Counted from the stretch's first letter, positions 44,432 through 56,691 are shown. The stretch is 64,000 nucleotides of DNA from Cordia subcordata (GCA_028554755.1 JAPTOF010000008.1:15481001-15545000); one strand, 5' to 3'. A program made the numbers and translations. The notes: generated by a model not told the origin, from the sequence alone.

Positions 44432-45855
44432 GGTTGGGAATGGTGTCCTCAAGTCAATCATTTATTGTAGACCTCGTACTGATTTGTACATGAATCATCT
44501 TACTTTTGGCTTTACGCCATATCGTACATCTTCTCCTTGATTAATAGATCATGACGTAGTCCTTAGGATAACCAAATAGGAATAACCTAGTTATCCTTAA
44601 ACCTAGTTCATAACCAAATGATAGAATCAATAGTAGGATGTTGATTCTATAGGGCATAGGTTATAGTGTGTGTCACATAAGTTGGTTATCCTCATGACCA
44701 AGGGGTATGGAGACATTGGTGTGACCCACAATAAGTTGTGGAGACATGCTCACTGAACATGACTCTATTACGAGTGTCCTATGGTATGTATCCTACCATA
44801 CACAACAATGTTGTATTCCTTCATATTGAGACCGCTATAGAGACTTGTGGATTACTCCCCATGCCTTGGTACCAGACAATTCAAATTTCTAATTTGGCGA
44901 TCAAAGGCTACTAGGTAGGGCAATTGCCACGAAGTCAATGTGTAGGTCAAGATGGGACTGACCACTCCAGGTATTAGAAGAATGATATACTGCTTAGTCC
45001 TAATTCATTAAGACTTTGGCCAAAGCTTTCCATATGATGTGTCATATAGTTACGTCATGATGAGTCATGATGGGATTAGGACTTGACATAGAATAATTAA
45101 TTAGGGGTTTGATATTTTACCATATCCCTAGAGTTATTTAAGAATATCAAGGATCATAGGGAATCCACAATAGTGTCCAGTGTCATTGAATATTGCCTTG
45201 CAACTATTCAAATTATCCAGATGTCGAGAACCATTGATAGATAGTATCATTAATTAGTGTGAGGATAGTCCTTGTATTACTGGCTTAAGTTTGAACCTAC
45301 GGAGTCACGCGAACGGTTAAGTGTTTTGGTGATGGATTGGCCTATTATATTTAATTAAGAATTAAGTGGGTCGTTATTTAATTGAGAATTAAATAATGGA
45401 ATTAATAATTAATGTGTATTAATATTTAATTTAGAATTAAATATTTAGCATTAATTATTAATTTATTCGTTACAAGTTTAATTTCATCTATTTTTGGCTA
45501 ACACTAAATATAAGGTATGAAATTAAATCATGGGTTAAATAGGTTGAGAATTAAATAAGAATTTAATTCTAAAAGTTGGTCTTGGACTTAAGAAGTCCAT
45601 GACGTTAAGTGTAAATAGTTTAGTCTTAATAGGTTGGAAGACAGGGGCCTGGGTCTTGAGAAAGCCCAGTCCATTCTCTTTTTATTAAATACAGAATTGC
45701 TTTCACTTACAAAAAGGAGAAGCTTGATGCTTTCACGAGGCAAGTTTTTAGCGTAATAGTTACAAGGCAATTCTTATTCTATATTTTAAAAATTTTTAAT
45801 TATAAAGCTTGATCCTACGGTGTGAAATTTGGGAAAAGTCTCACCAATTTCCTTT
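44432..45855 (+). mobile_element. 5' LTR of a copia element, plus strand
   Basis: Starts about GGTTGGGAATGGTGTCCTC (TG lost) and ends just before TGGTATCAAAGCC at 45858. It has the style of long copia LTRs (GGCATAGGTTATAG, GACCAAGGGGTATGGAGAC). It interrupts the Athila gag/pol frame. No second LTR of this family was found, so the element is cut off by the Athila-like LTR at 47275. The start is approximate. Confidence 0.65.
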
Positions 45856-45857
45856 AA

Positions 45858-45870
45858 TGGTATCAAAGCC
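45858..45870 (+). other. Primer-binding site, copia element
   Basis: TGGTATCAAAGCC, one change from the tRNA-iMet site. Confidence 0.8.
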
Positions 45871-47274
45871 AAAGCTCTATTTGCGTATTTTTTAATGAAT
45901 TTAATGCATAATTTGTTATATTTTTTTTTGTCTAAAATAGAGTTCTCGTTCTCTGGTTTCAATTGCAAATTAGTACCTTTGTTGAGAATTCAATAAGAAG
46001 TCCTGAAGCCATTAATTTTGTCTAACACATAATTGTTATTGTAAATTGATTTGTTCAAATTTGATCGAGTTTTCAAATGTTGAATTTAATTAATGATTGT
46101 CATTAATCTGCCAAGCCTCTGCCTTGACCTGCAATTATGATTGTTTTTAATCAAGGATGGATTGTCCATCTCATGGGAGATGAACAGTCATCTTTCCTCT
46201 ATTACTGACAGACCCAAAGCTTAAACTCTTTTCCTATTGACTGTGATTGTGAATCACAAAGTAGTTTTTAACAAGCTCATGAATGGTACCCCAACCGTGA
46301 CCCATCAAGACTTCAAAAAAAAAAAAACATCGAGCATCCGTGGGGCATAGAGTTTGAAGTTTGCATAATGAAGGATGCTAGTGCTTGTGGTGCTATGAGC
46401 CTCACCATGGTGTAAATGGTCAAAGGGTTGTTGTTATGCTACCGAGAGGCTTAGTAGGTGGTCGGAGAAAGCTTAAATCCACTGGCCATGGTTGTTGATA
46501 CTGGTTTGGTATGAATAGCAGCCAGTGGCACTGGCTCCTTAAAAAGAAGTTCTCCTTCTTCTTCATTGATGCTGCGATGATAGAGCTTGAGGCTGCGGCA
46601 TTATAGTGGTTAACAATGCTTAGTGGGCATCCTTTGAACGAGGACGATGAGAGGAGTTATCTGGTAGTAATGGCACGCTGCAAGCACCGATAATGTCGCC
46701 GCTGTTGGGAAGAAGGAGGCGGCCCCTTACAGTGGCGGACTACAGTGGATTTTCGTCGGAAAGACGATTGTAAGACCTGGTCAGTACCAAGGGCTAGCAT
46801 GGATCGTGGTGATGGAATCTGATCTTTGATCAAAAGGCTAAATCTTTTGGTGCAATGAGTTTGGGTCACGGTTCATTACTGGACTCTATAGGCCATCGGC
46901 TTGAACCAATCGAATCAAGAAGAAAGACCCAATTATTGGGTCTCCTATAGTGCCATATGAGGCTGATTTACTTTGATCAGATTAAGGCATCTCAATCGTT
47001 CATTTTGTTCAGATCTAGTCAATGACTTGCTTTTAAGGAAGGCAAATACTTTGGGCTACGTCTATTCTTGGGCCAAGATGTATTTTGGGTTGTTCTCTTT
47101 AAATGGTTGGACCGTTTTTTAGTTTTTGGGGATTTAAGCTGAGCATAATGCTTTAATTGAATTGTATTTAATTAAAACATTATTGGTCCACCTTTAAAAC
47201 TAATTCCGGTTAAATTGTTTCGGCTTTGTTTTCTTAAATTGAATTGGAACTTAAATTAGCATGGACTAATTTTG
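45871..47274 (+). mobile_element. Leader of the truncated copia element, no gene
   Basis: Follows the primer site but shows no Gag. It holds an A-run near 46315 and a GC-richer patch (46640-46760). A minus-strand ORF at 46657-46869 has no family resemblance and is rejected. The stretch ends at the next LTR. Confidence 0.45.
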
Positions 47275-50200
47275 TGATGTGTTGGTTTTGCATGTGTAGT
47301 TGCATTATATTTCTATACTTATTTTGAGGTGATTTGCGCTTATTATATAGCCTTAGTATGGTATTTATATCATGTGTGTGCATAAGAGTATATAAATGTT
47401 CATAGTTGAATTTATATGAAAGATGCTACACCAAGTGCTTATTCTTGTGCTTCTAGGCAAAATTTGAAGTGATGATTGAAGCTGGATTGATGATGCTTAG
47501 GATGTGGAGCAAAGTTTAGAGGTGATTTGAAAATAAAGAAATGAAGAAAAGGCACTTTGGAGGCTCCCGGATGAAGAACAAAGCAAACAGAGAAGATCGG
47601 GCGCAAAACGGCGAAGATTTAGGCCTAAAACATAGAAGGCCGGTTGGCCTCCCATACACAGGCTAGGTCCCCCAACTAAAAGGTGGTCAACCAGCTAGGC
47701 CCCCAGCCTAGTCAATAACATCCTCAATTTGGTCGGTCGACCACCCCCTAAAGTCGGTCGATCGATTGGTCTATCGGCTGTGCGCGAGAAAGCTACAACT
47801 TCTCAACAAAATTGAGAAGATCAGATAGGAGAATCACCATCTATTCTTCACACCCATTTCTCAAAACCCTAATTCCACTCTCACCCACATCGCACGCATT
47901 CACCCACACACAAAAACACTTGGAATCAAGCATCTTTGATGGAACAAACACAAGGATTTGGGGTTAATGCTCGTGGATTGAAAGAAGATAGCCATTGATA
48001 AAAGGGTAGATTCTTATCTCTCTTTTATTCTAGTTCAATCTATGTTTAATTAGAGCATGTAGGGTGATTTACACTTGTATTATCGATTGACAACTTCATT
48101 ATTGTAATGGATACTCGATGGATTTATGTATATATGCTTTGTTCTTAGGGGTTTCCATGGCTATTGTACATACATGTCTAAGTGTTTGATAAAATGTCCC
48201 AATGAAGTAGCCTATTTTGCTGTTAACCATTTCTAACTCATTGTATAAGTATGTCTATGTGTTTGTGAGATGATTCCATGGAATGGGTTGTGTATTCATG
48301 CATGTCTATGTATGTGTTTGCATGCTAATAGCAAGATTAGCTTCGATTGCATACATGTCAGATGCCATTGCTTAAATTGGTGTAATCTAAGCATGTCTAT
48401 GTGTTTAGTTGTTGGATATGTCAATGTGGGTGCAAATATCTTAAGAGGGAGGGGGGTGAATTAAGATATTAATACTAATTTTCGTTTTTTAAAATTTTCA
48501 GAAAATTTACAACTTCTAACAAGCAATATATCAAACACAAGATAAGCAAGGTAAGAACAATAAAAATAGAGATGTAAGGAGAAGAGAGACAAACGATTTT
48601 AAGGTGGTTCGGCCAAGCCTATGTCCACCGCCCAAGGAATCTCCCCTTAGGACTTCAAAGATCTCCACTAAAATGCTTCTTCAAAACTTGGTGAAGCACA
48701 AACCAAGTTCTTTACAACCTCTTTGAAGTCTTACTTCAAAGAACCCAAGAGATTCTCTCTATAGGATTTCCTCACACTTTACAAGCTTAAATGGATATAT
48801 CTCACAATGATTAAAGCTCTCAAAGTGTGTATATACTCAAGATTGAAAAGAGATTGAATTTGAAATCTTCCTCAAGAAGAGAAAGAACAAGCTCTTGAAA
48901 GCTCAAATATATTGCAAGAATGGCTCAAAGATGGATTGAATGATGATAAACACTTTTGCACACTTCAATTGATGTTTAGAAAGTGTATTTGAATGAGTAT
49001 TTAAAGAGATTTTGGGGGTTAGGGATTTGGTAGGAGAAGAAGGATGAAGATTTTCGACCAGAACGGTAATAAACGGCTAGTGCATTTATTACAGCCCCCG
49101 TTCAGCCGGTCGACCGACTTGGTCGTCCGGCTTGCCTTTCTCCTTCTCTGACTAGGCCGGACGCCTTAGCCGGTCGACCGGCTAGGGGGTCCAGCTTTTC
49201 CCTTCACTTCTCTGATTAGGCCGGGCGACCACCCAGGTCAGCCGGTCAACCGGCTGGGGGGTCCGGCCACTTCAGAATGTGAAGTAAAGCCAGATTTTTG
49301 CAGAAAAACAAATTTAAGTGTATTTTCACAACTCCAAGTTATTTTGAATAACTATGTAAATGCATGTTGTGAATAAAAATACCCCAAAAACTTAATTTAT
49401 CTTAATGTGTGCATTCAAATACATTTGTGCATATGTTATTTTCAAAAGTGTAAGACTTGAAAATTTTTCAAATGACAAAGAAAAATATTTTGAGCTAAGT
49501 CCACACAATATATAGGCATTTCACAAAAAGAGCAAGAAGAAAAAAACAAATCCGGTACCCCTTATGGCTTCTCTTCTCCTCCTTATGCCTTCTCATCTTT
49601 TCTCTTCTTCAAATAACCCTTTTGCACATCTTCATATCTTTCCAAGCTTCATATTGATGACATCTCATTTTCACAAGAAGCTATTTAGTTAAATAATGCA
49701 TATATATATTTTCATCATCAAAATCACTAATGAATATTTAGCTAACAGTCAATATATTTGCAAATGCCAAGCCCTAGATGCTTTTGCATGTACGCTTTAA
49801 TGTTAAACCAGCCATTATGATGGACAATCAATGGTGCATAAATAATGGCAATCTTAGATCGAGTTTCCTTTGGCTTTAAACCTAGCCAATAGGTTTCAAG
49901 TTAGGATTAGTCGACCTTAAATGGACAAGGTCTTGGCTTTAAACCCAGCCAACAGTTTAGACCCTAAGGTAGAACCAATGTAAGCTACCTAGAACCTAAG
50001 TATCTAGCCCTAAAATCCTAGGTCATAAAGACCATGCCGTGACTCTAGGAGTCAACGCATAAGGATGGACGTACACTGAGGCCTAGATGATAATAAGGTA
50101 AGTACTTAGGAGCTAAACTAGAGCACATTAGATGACCAATCGAGTAGCACTAACAAAAATGTAGTAAAAGCCCATTAGCAAGTTGCAGTCACCCTAGTCC

Positions 50201-50496
50201 CTATTTTCAGTGTTAGATTCCCCTTAGATTGCTTGATTCCCCCCATTCCACACACACACTATTTATTTTCTTGTCTTTGGGTTTGATTTACTTTTCCGAG
50301 TTCACTTTAAACCCAAACCCCCCAAAAATATTGTAGGTTAGGCCTCAACACATAGCTCTTTATGATGCACATAATGTAGGATTCCAGACATATTTAGCCT
50401 TCCCGTGGATTCGACACCCGCATCACACATACACTATACTACACACGACCCGTGCACTTGCAGGCTATTTTAGGCCTTGTGCACCGAATAGCATCA
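47275..50496 (+). repeat. 5' LTR of an Athila-like non-autonomous element, with nested solo LTR
   Basis: TGATGTGTTGGTT ... GAATAGCATCA (inverted ends TGATG/CATCA). Its own sequence is about 1.9 kb after removing 48425-49747. Homologous to 54975-56376 and 62110-63896 (plus) and to 56692-58607 (minus) through ACTTATTTTGAGGTG, TCACACCCATTTCTC, GAGCATGTAGGGTGATTTAC, GGCTTTAAACCCAGCC and CCGTGGATTCGACACCCGC. It contains three palindromic motifs (GGTCAACCAGCT near 47684, GGTCGACC near 47735, CGGTCGATCGATTGG near 47755). Confidence 0.85.
48425..49747 (-). mobile_element. Solo LTR of the SIRE-like family, perfect TSD GTCAA
   Basis: 1323 bp, reverse complement of the SIRE-like LTR family at 35377-36685: on the plus strand TGTGGGTGCAAATATCTTAA ... 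ATATTTAGCTAACA, flanked by GTCAA at 48420-48424 and 49748-49752. More diverged from the two LTRs of the element at 35377-43181 than those are from each other. It carries the inverted palindrome array (49103-49260). Confidence 0.93.
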
Positions 50497-50502
50497 AGTT
50501 CT

Positions 50503-50520
50503 TGGTGCCATTGCTGGGGA
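50503..50520 (+). other. Athila-type primer-binding site
   Basis: TGGTGCCATTGCTGGGGA, preceded by CATCAAGTTCT; compare TGGCGCCGTTGCCGGGGA of Athila elements. Confidence 0.85.
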
Positions 50521-50670
50521 CACACAGTTGTTTGGTTTCTTTATTTTATGTGTCTTAGTTAGTTGCGTGTTGTTTTATATCTTTTCATGTTTTCTTTATT
50601 TTAAATAATAAAATAAAATTCTAGAAAAACTTTGTGTGCAATGAGAAGAGGATTACTTATACTTGATTGA

Positions 50671-51028
50671 ATATGAATGACCTTAATGCTTCTTAGTGGT
50701 CTCTAGTATCCTCTTCCCCACCACCTAAACTTGATCTCAATGCTTGTCATTTGTGTGGAAGTTGTGTACATAGAACCATTTTTTGCCCCCATGCATATCC
50801 CCAATCTTGGGCTAGTGTTAGCATTAACCTCTATCGTCATGCATCATTTCATGCACCTTCATTCAAAAATCATAATTATAGGAATCCAAATTCTTATTAT
50901 TGCAATCTATGTGGAAGCCATGATCATAATCATGATACTTGCCTTACCTTTCACCCTTATCCCCAATTACATGCAGCGCCCAATAATGCCCTAAGAAATC
51001 ACATGCCCATGCATGCATCCACATCTTA
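50671..51028 (+). pseudogene. Short ORF with two zinc-knuckle-like Cys/His clusters
   Basis: From an ATG near 50671 (one early stop) a frame encodes LDLNACHLCGSCVHRTIFCP, then YCNLCGSHDHNHDTCLTFHP, ending at TAA 51027-51029. Both clusters have CxxCG...H/C...C spacing, the second CxxCGxxxHxxxxC, close to retroviral-type knuckles. It stands where gag should be in an Athila-like element, right after LTR and primer site, but I see no capsid domain. It may be the knuckle end of a Gag that has lost its capsid part. Confidence 0.55.
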
Positions 51029-51299
51029 ATATCGTAATTTTAGGGAGAAATATCATGCATTTTCATGTTAGGGTCAAGATGGCTCTTCATTCGATCTACC
51101 TCCTTACATTGAGAGTTCATCCTTCACACTATCTTTTCCTACATATCCTTCCTTCAAGTAATATTATGGTTGTGCTTATAGTAACCCCAATCAAGATGTT
51201 TACCATTTTCACTCTGTTGAACCCTTTTCCGTTATGTCTACATTCTCAAGGCAATTAGATCAAATGCTTGAGCAATATTCTCATAGCAATTAGATCAAA

Positions 51300-52142
51300 T
51301 GGTTGAGGAACTAGAGAGTTCGAAGCGAGAAACTCTATCTCTAGGTGAGCATTTGAAGAGAATGGTTGAGGTGTGCAACTCATGAGCAAGAATATTGAGA
51401 TACCTTTAGACCAGGTTGAAGGGATAGAGATGAGACCTAGGGATGAAGGAATTAGAGAAGAAAAAGATGATGTTTTGGAAAGAAAATTAGAGAGAAAGGT
51501 TGATAGAGAGTTCACATCATGTAGTAAGGATGAGAACGAGCTTGATGATACTTTGGTTCTTGATGACTCCTATGGATATATTTTAGAGAAAGTAGTACCC
51601 TATCCTCTTAAGCTTTTAAAACCCTCCATTAAGTCATGTGAACCTATTCTTTCTTCTCATCCCTTACTTCCTACACATTAGAGGTTAAGTCTTATGCTGA
51701 TAGCACTCATTTACATTTCGAGTCTACATTTAGGGAGTCTAGTGTGCATATCTCCCTCAAGCATTCTTGTTTCCATGACTTGGAATCCTTTGAGTCTGCT
51801 TTATCTCCTCCATATGTGCCTACCCCTAATGAAAAGCGTGATAGTGAGATGATGCCCACTAGCAAAGAATGTGTGGATGAATTTGAGGAACCTCTAGCTA
51901 GTGAGGATTTAGAGTCATCCATTGGGGAGAACAAAACACTAATTTCGAAGTTTTTAGATGATAAGTCACTTGGAGTTAAAGATTATTGTGTTGAGAGGAA
52001 TAGCAACTCTAAGAAGACACCTAAGAAAGAAATTAGTGAGCTTGAAAGATTGATCTATGGGTCTTTTTGGATGTTTGATGAATCAATATTGGAGATAAAG
52101 CCCATTAAGATCGAATCCACCTTTTGTGAGGAGTTAAACTAA
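51300..52142 (+). pseudogene. Charged linker ORF remnants of the Athila-like element
   Basis: Open stretches 51373-51681 and 51744-52142 give acidic, Lys/Glu-rich peptides (for example GIREEKDDVLERKLERKVDR; KRDSEMMPTSKECVDEFEEP) separated by stops and shifts. Their position between the knuckle ORF and the pre-RT segment fits the poorly conserved part of Athila polyproteins before protease/RT. No protease DSG/DTG motif found. Confidence 0.5.
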
Positions 52143-52199
52143 CCTAGGCTTAATAATGTCATATCTTGTAGAGAGGAAGAGTATAGTACTTAAACATCC

Positions 52200-52619
52200 C
52201 TTATCTTTGACCTTCCTTCTCTGAGTGTGATTCCTACTCCTTATTCCCATTCCGTTAAGCCTCCCTCATTGGAGCTCACATTTGAGCCTTCTTACATAGA
52301 ACATCTTTATCTAGGGTTAGAAAACACGTCTCCTATGTTGCATGCATTAGACCTATCCTTGACCCATAGGGGGGGTGTGTTCTTAGCCCTTGATTATGAG
52401 AAGAAGGCCATGGGGTGGTTAATTAGAAAGCGAGTGGGGCATAATCTTTCTTTGTACACGATTTCTTCCATACCTGAGCACACATCATCATTTGATATTT
52501 CGGGGTGGGATTTCGAAAAAGGGTATATTGTGTATTCATTGTCCCATTATATGATGCATGACCCTTTTTCCATCCATTGTTTGCACTTCGTTGAATATCT
52601 GGCAATTTGTGCTTCGTAA
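52200..52619 (+). pseudogene. Athila-type pre-RT segment; RT itself absent
   Basis: The frame 52227-52619 contains PPSLELTFEPSYIEHLYLG, and EKKAMGWLIRKRVGHNLSLY, which line up with the Athila segment before RT (usual PPxLELKPLPxHLxYAYLG and KKAIGWTIADIKGISPS). The frame then runs 50 more codons (HTSSFDISGWDFEKGYIVYS) with no RT similarity and ends at TAA 52617-52619. So this element keeps only a stub of pol. Downstream to 52893 is T-rich untranslated sequence. Confidence 0.65.
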
Positions 52620-52893
52620 TTTTAAAAATGGCTTACTCTACATTAGCCCTCGGCTTAAGGCGTTAAATCCAGCGCTGATAAGAGGCACCCTAGACATGTT
52701 TATACTCTTTTTGTTTTCCTTCTTTTTTGCTTGTTTTTAGTTTTTCATTATTTTCATTCCTTGATTTGCATTTTCTTTTCATTTGTTTTCTCTTTCACCC
52801 TTATAAATTGTTGACCCCTATTTATATCATTTCCTCTTTTGAAAACACCTTGTTTATTAATTGTCAATGTCAATGCAAGCTTGCATGGTAATA

Positions 52894-54658
52894 TGTTGAA
52901 TATATTGGTTTAATATATGATTAATTATGTTTTAATGATGTCATAATTGTGTTTTGTTATCTAATTATTTCCACTTAAAGATTGATGAATATCCTACACA
53001 GTAGCATTATTGGAGCAAAGAAAAAGAGATAGAGCAATGATTATGGAGCTTGAGTAACTTGTAGTTATAGTTCTCTTCTTTCTTTAGTCTTATGTTAAGT
53101 TGAGCTTCGTACATAAGCAAATACCATGAGCTTAATAAACTCAAGTACATTGCATGTATTCTTCATGCATTTTGTTCATAAGTCTTGTTTCTTATAATTG
53201 ATCATCTTTTCTCCTTAATATATATTTATATATCCCTTCTATTCTTTTACACTTATGTGCACATTCTTTCATTTGCATATAAAATAACTTTTCCTGTATA
53301 AAACTTAGCTTTGAAGTCCATATTTTTGCATTATGGAGCTGCATGCACTATAGTACTGTCTATTACATTGGTACTTGATACCTTGATGGATATATGTGCT
53401 TATATGTATGTATATATGTATATATTTGCATAGCTCTGTAGTAAAAGTGTACTATTTTGAGTATAGAGTTTGTATTATAGGTAAATACGCAGTTTTTATA
53501 AGATTACTAGCCATTGGATAAAACTATTATATGTAAAAGTCTTTTCTCTTGCATAAAATCTGAAATCTTGTTTTAAGAAGATTTAATCTTGCATTTAATG
53601 TTTGGAAGATAAGTTGGTGTTAGCATTTATTATTAATATGATCTTAGATGAATAGTGGTTGTCTTGAGTTTGCAAAAATCTGCAGAAAAACGCTTTTACT
53701 GTTGATTTGATTTGTAATTATTTTTTGGTAAAAAGTAGCTTTTCAGCTTCTTTTGCAACTACCATCCTACACAAGCAGTCGACCGGTAGTATGCTTCGGT
53801 AGAAGCATAGAGCATATTTGCTCTACCAGAACACTTGGGCGGTCAACCGATAGAGTGTTCTAGTAAGGCTTTTTGTCTTCTGGGACTATCGGAACGCCTA
53901 GGGGGTCGACCGGTAGAGTATTCCGGAAGCCCTTCTGTGATGTTTGTAAAATTTGACCGTTGGGAGATTTACTTTTTGGGCTTATAAATACATCCTTTTC
54001 CTCCCAACTTAGACATAACTTTATCAAAACATATTTACAAGCTCTTTAGCATTCAATACTCTCTCTTATTTGCAATATTGCTTCATTTATTGCTATCTTC
54101 ATTGATTGCATACTATTGGCATTCATTGATCAAGTTCTTGAGCTTATAAATTACTTATCTATCTAGAGCAACATAGGAAGGTTTAAATACCTTTGTACAC
54201 TTGCTCAAAAAAAGTTCTTGTATACTGAACTCTCTACAATCACATTAGGTGTGAGTTTCTTTGCTCTTAGGTAGCAGCATAATTGTGAGAAACATCTCTC
54301 AAGAGTGAAAGGTTGAAATCCTCAAGTATTGGGTTAATACTTGTGATCCTTGTGGTGAAGCAAGGTTTATGATCATTGTTCTACGCTTCTACAATGTACT
54401 AATCAAGAAGCCGATTCACTAGTGAAGTTTTCAAAACCCTAAAGGAAGACCTTAGGTAGTGGACTAAGCCCTCGGAAGTTCAAATCACTCGAAATCGCTG
54501 CGTTTGATACTCTTATCCCTATACTCTTTAAATTTCAAGTATTTACTTTGATTTTTGCATGTGCTTTTGCTTGAAATAACTGCTAAGAGTTTTTAAGCGC
54601 TTAATTTTGCCAATAATCCAATTCACCCCTCCCTCTTGGATTTATTCTCTAGGCAACA
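52894..54658 (+). mobile_element. Solo LTR of a second SIRE-type family, perfect TSD TAATA
   Basis: 1765 bp, TGTTGAATATATTGG ... TTCTCTAGGCAACA, flanked by TAATA at 52889-52893 and 54659-54663. It has three palindromic motifs (GTCGACCGG 53778, GGTCAACCG near 53841, GGTCGACCGG near 53904) and a TATA box TTATAAATACA at about 53992-54002, the same layout as in the SIRE-like LTR but without overall sequence similarity. It ends in an AATTCACCCCTCCCTCTTGG phrase like other SIRE LTRs. Confidence 0.93.
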
Positions 54659-54663
54659 TAATA

Positions 54664-54974
54664 CTACTAATCTTGTGCTTTTTAAGTGTTTGATGAGAAA
54701 CAGGATTAGTAGATGAATTATTGATTATTGGCATTGAAGAGCTTCAAAAGAGCACAAGGTTATATCTCTCATTTCTCCACTTGTTCCCCTTTTATCTACC
54801 CCATCCCTACCACCCTTGTGTGCTTTGTGATGCTTATTTGCTTGTTGTGTAGGCTTGTTCTATTTAATTAAGGACAACCAAAGTTTAGGTTTAAGGGTGT
54901 TGTAAGAGTTTGGTTTTATTGTTCTATGCTTTATTTAGGGTAGATGTACATTATTTTGCTACAAAAACACCTAC
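54664..54974 (+). mobile_element. Internal 3' sequence of the Athila-like element
   Basis: Continues the element after the nested solo LTR. TTTCTCCACTTGTTCCCC and TAATTAAGGACAACCAAAG match, in reverse complement, 59570-59700 of the minus-strand relative. No gene. Confidence 0.6.
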
Positions 54975-56376
54975 CTCACCCATCTATTCTTCACACCAAT
55001 TTTCTAAAACCCTAATTCCACTCTCACGCATCTCACACACACTCTTCCACACACAAAAACAATTGGAATCAAACATTTAAGAAGATCAAACACAAGGATT
55101 TGGGGCTCTTTGATCATGGATTGTAAGAAGATGGCTAAGCATAAAAGACTGGATTCTTGTTCTCTCTTTTATCCTAAGTTAATCTATGTTTAATTAGAGC
55201 ATGTAGGGTGATTTACACTTGCATTATGGATTGCTTACTACATTATTGTTATGGTACTTGATGGATTTATGTATATATGCTTTATTCTTAGGGTTTCCAT
55301 AGCTATTTTACATACATGTCTAAGTGTTTATTAAAATGTCTCAATGAAGTAGCATATATGTATTGAAGCCTATATTGCTATTAACCATTTCTAAATCATT
55401 GTATAAGCATGTCTATGTGTTTGTGTGATGATTCAATGGAGTGGGTTATTATTCATGCATGGGTATATGTGTGTTTGCATACAAATAGCAAGATTAGCTT
55501 CAATTGCATACATGTCATATGCTATCGCTTAGATTAGTATAATCTAAGCATGTCTATGTATTTAGTAGTTGTATATGTCTATGTATTCACAAATTTCTTG
55601 CCCTAGATGTATTTGCACGTGTGCTTTAATGATAAACCCGCTAATGTTATGGACAATCGATGGTGCATAATTAATAGCCAGCTTAGATTAAGTCTCCTTT
55701 GGCTTTAAACTCAGCCAATAGATTTTAGGTTAGCTAGATAACCTTAGACGAACTAAGTCTTAGCTTTAAACCCAGCCAATGGTTTAGACGCTAGGATTAG
55801 ATCGATCTAAGTCACCTAGAACCCCTAAGTCACCAGCCCTAAAACCTTAGGTCTTAAGGACCACGCCGTGATTCTAGGAGTCAATGCCTAGGGACAAAGT
55901 CGTACTAAGGCCTAGAGGATAATAAGGTAGGTACTTTGGACACTAAACAAAAGCACAAGGCCTAGAGGATAATAAGGTAGGTACTGAGGACGCTAAACAA
56001 GAGCACACTAGATAATCCATCGAGTAACCGTAACAAGAACACAATAATCACCCATTAGCATGTTATAGTCACCCTAGTCCTTATTTTCCGTGTTAGATTC
56101 CCTTTAGACCACTTGATTCCCCCATTCCACACATGCACACACTTTATTTTCTTGTCTTTAGGTTAGATTTACCTTTTCGAGCTCCCTTTAAACCAAAAAG
56201 CCCTCAAAACATTGTAAGTGAGGTCTCGATACATAACACTTTAAGACGCACATAGCTTAGGATTCCACACACGTTTAGCCTCCTTGTGGATTTGATACCC
56301 GCACTCACACATATTATACTACAATTTATTCATGTGCTTGCGGGATATTTTAGGCCTTGTACATCAAATAGCATCA
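54975..56376 (+). repeat. 5'-truncated 3' LTR of the Athila-like family
   Basis: Matches 47275-50496 from CCATCTATTCTTCACACC onward to ATAGCATCA, but its first part and the preceding polypurine tract are missing. It includes a short local duplication (AGGCCTAGAGGATAATAAGG at about 55909 and 55958). Confidence 0.8.
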
Positions 56377-56381
56377 AGTTC

Positions 56382-56691
56382 TTCATAGTAGTATGCAATC
56401 AACCCATAAAACAAGCTACATCAGCCTAGGCTGATCTACTCATACATCATATGAAAGAGGACGAAAAAGAGACTAGAAAGCTTCCCTTTCATTCTTGTAA
56501 TTTTTACATAATCCTTGAGCAAATCTTCACTCCAAAGTTGTTTGAATCCCTCCAAGTAAGCTTGAATTCAAGTGTTTGTATGTGTAGGTAAGTGTGTGTG
56601 AGGTGTTTGAGCTAAGGTTTAATACCTGTGAAGCAGGTGTGAAAAGTGTGTGTGTGAAGTGGGTGTTGTGACACAAGGCTTGTCTAGAACT
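56382..56691 (-). repeat. Fragment of another minus-strand Athila-like LTR
   Basis: CAATCAACCCATAAAACAAG, GATCTACTCATACAT, and TTCAAGTGTTTGTATGTGTAGG match 57810-58000 of the neighbouring minus LTR. Only about 300 bp is present. Confidence 0.65.

Noticed and set aside
46657..46869. Minus-strand ORF in the copia leader
   Set aside because: Short, no motif, in a region expected to be untranslated leader.
50731..51258. Hydrophobic plus-strand ORFs that look like membrane proteins
   Set aside because: 50731-50994 is the alternative frame of the Cys/His ORF and 51013-51258 has no family; apparent membrane helices come from T-rich codons.
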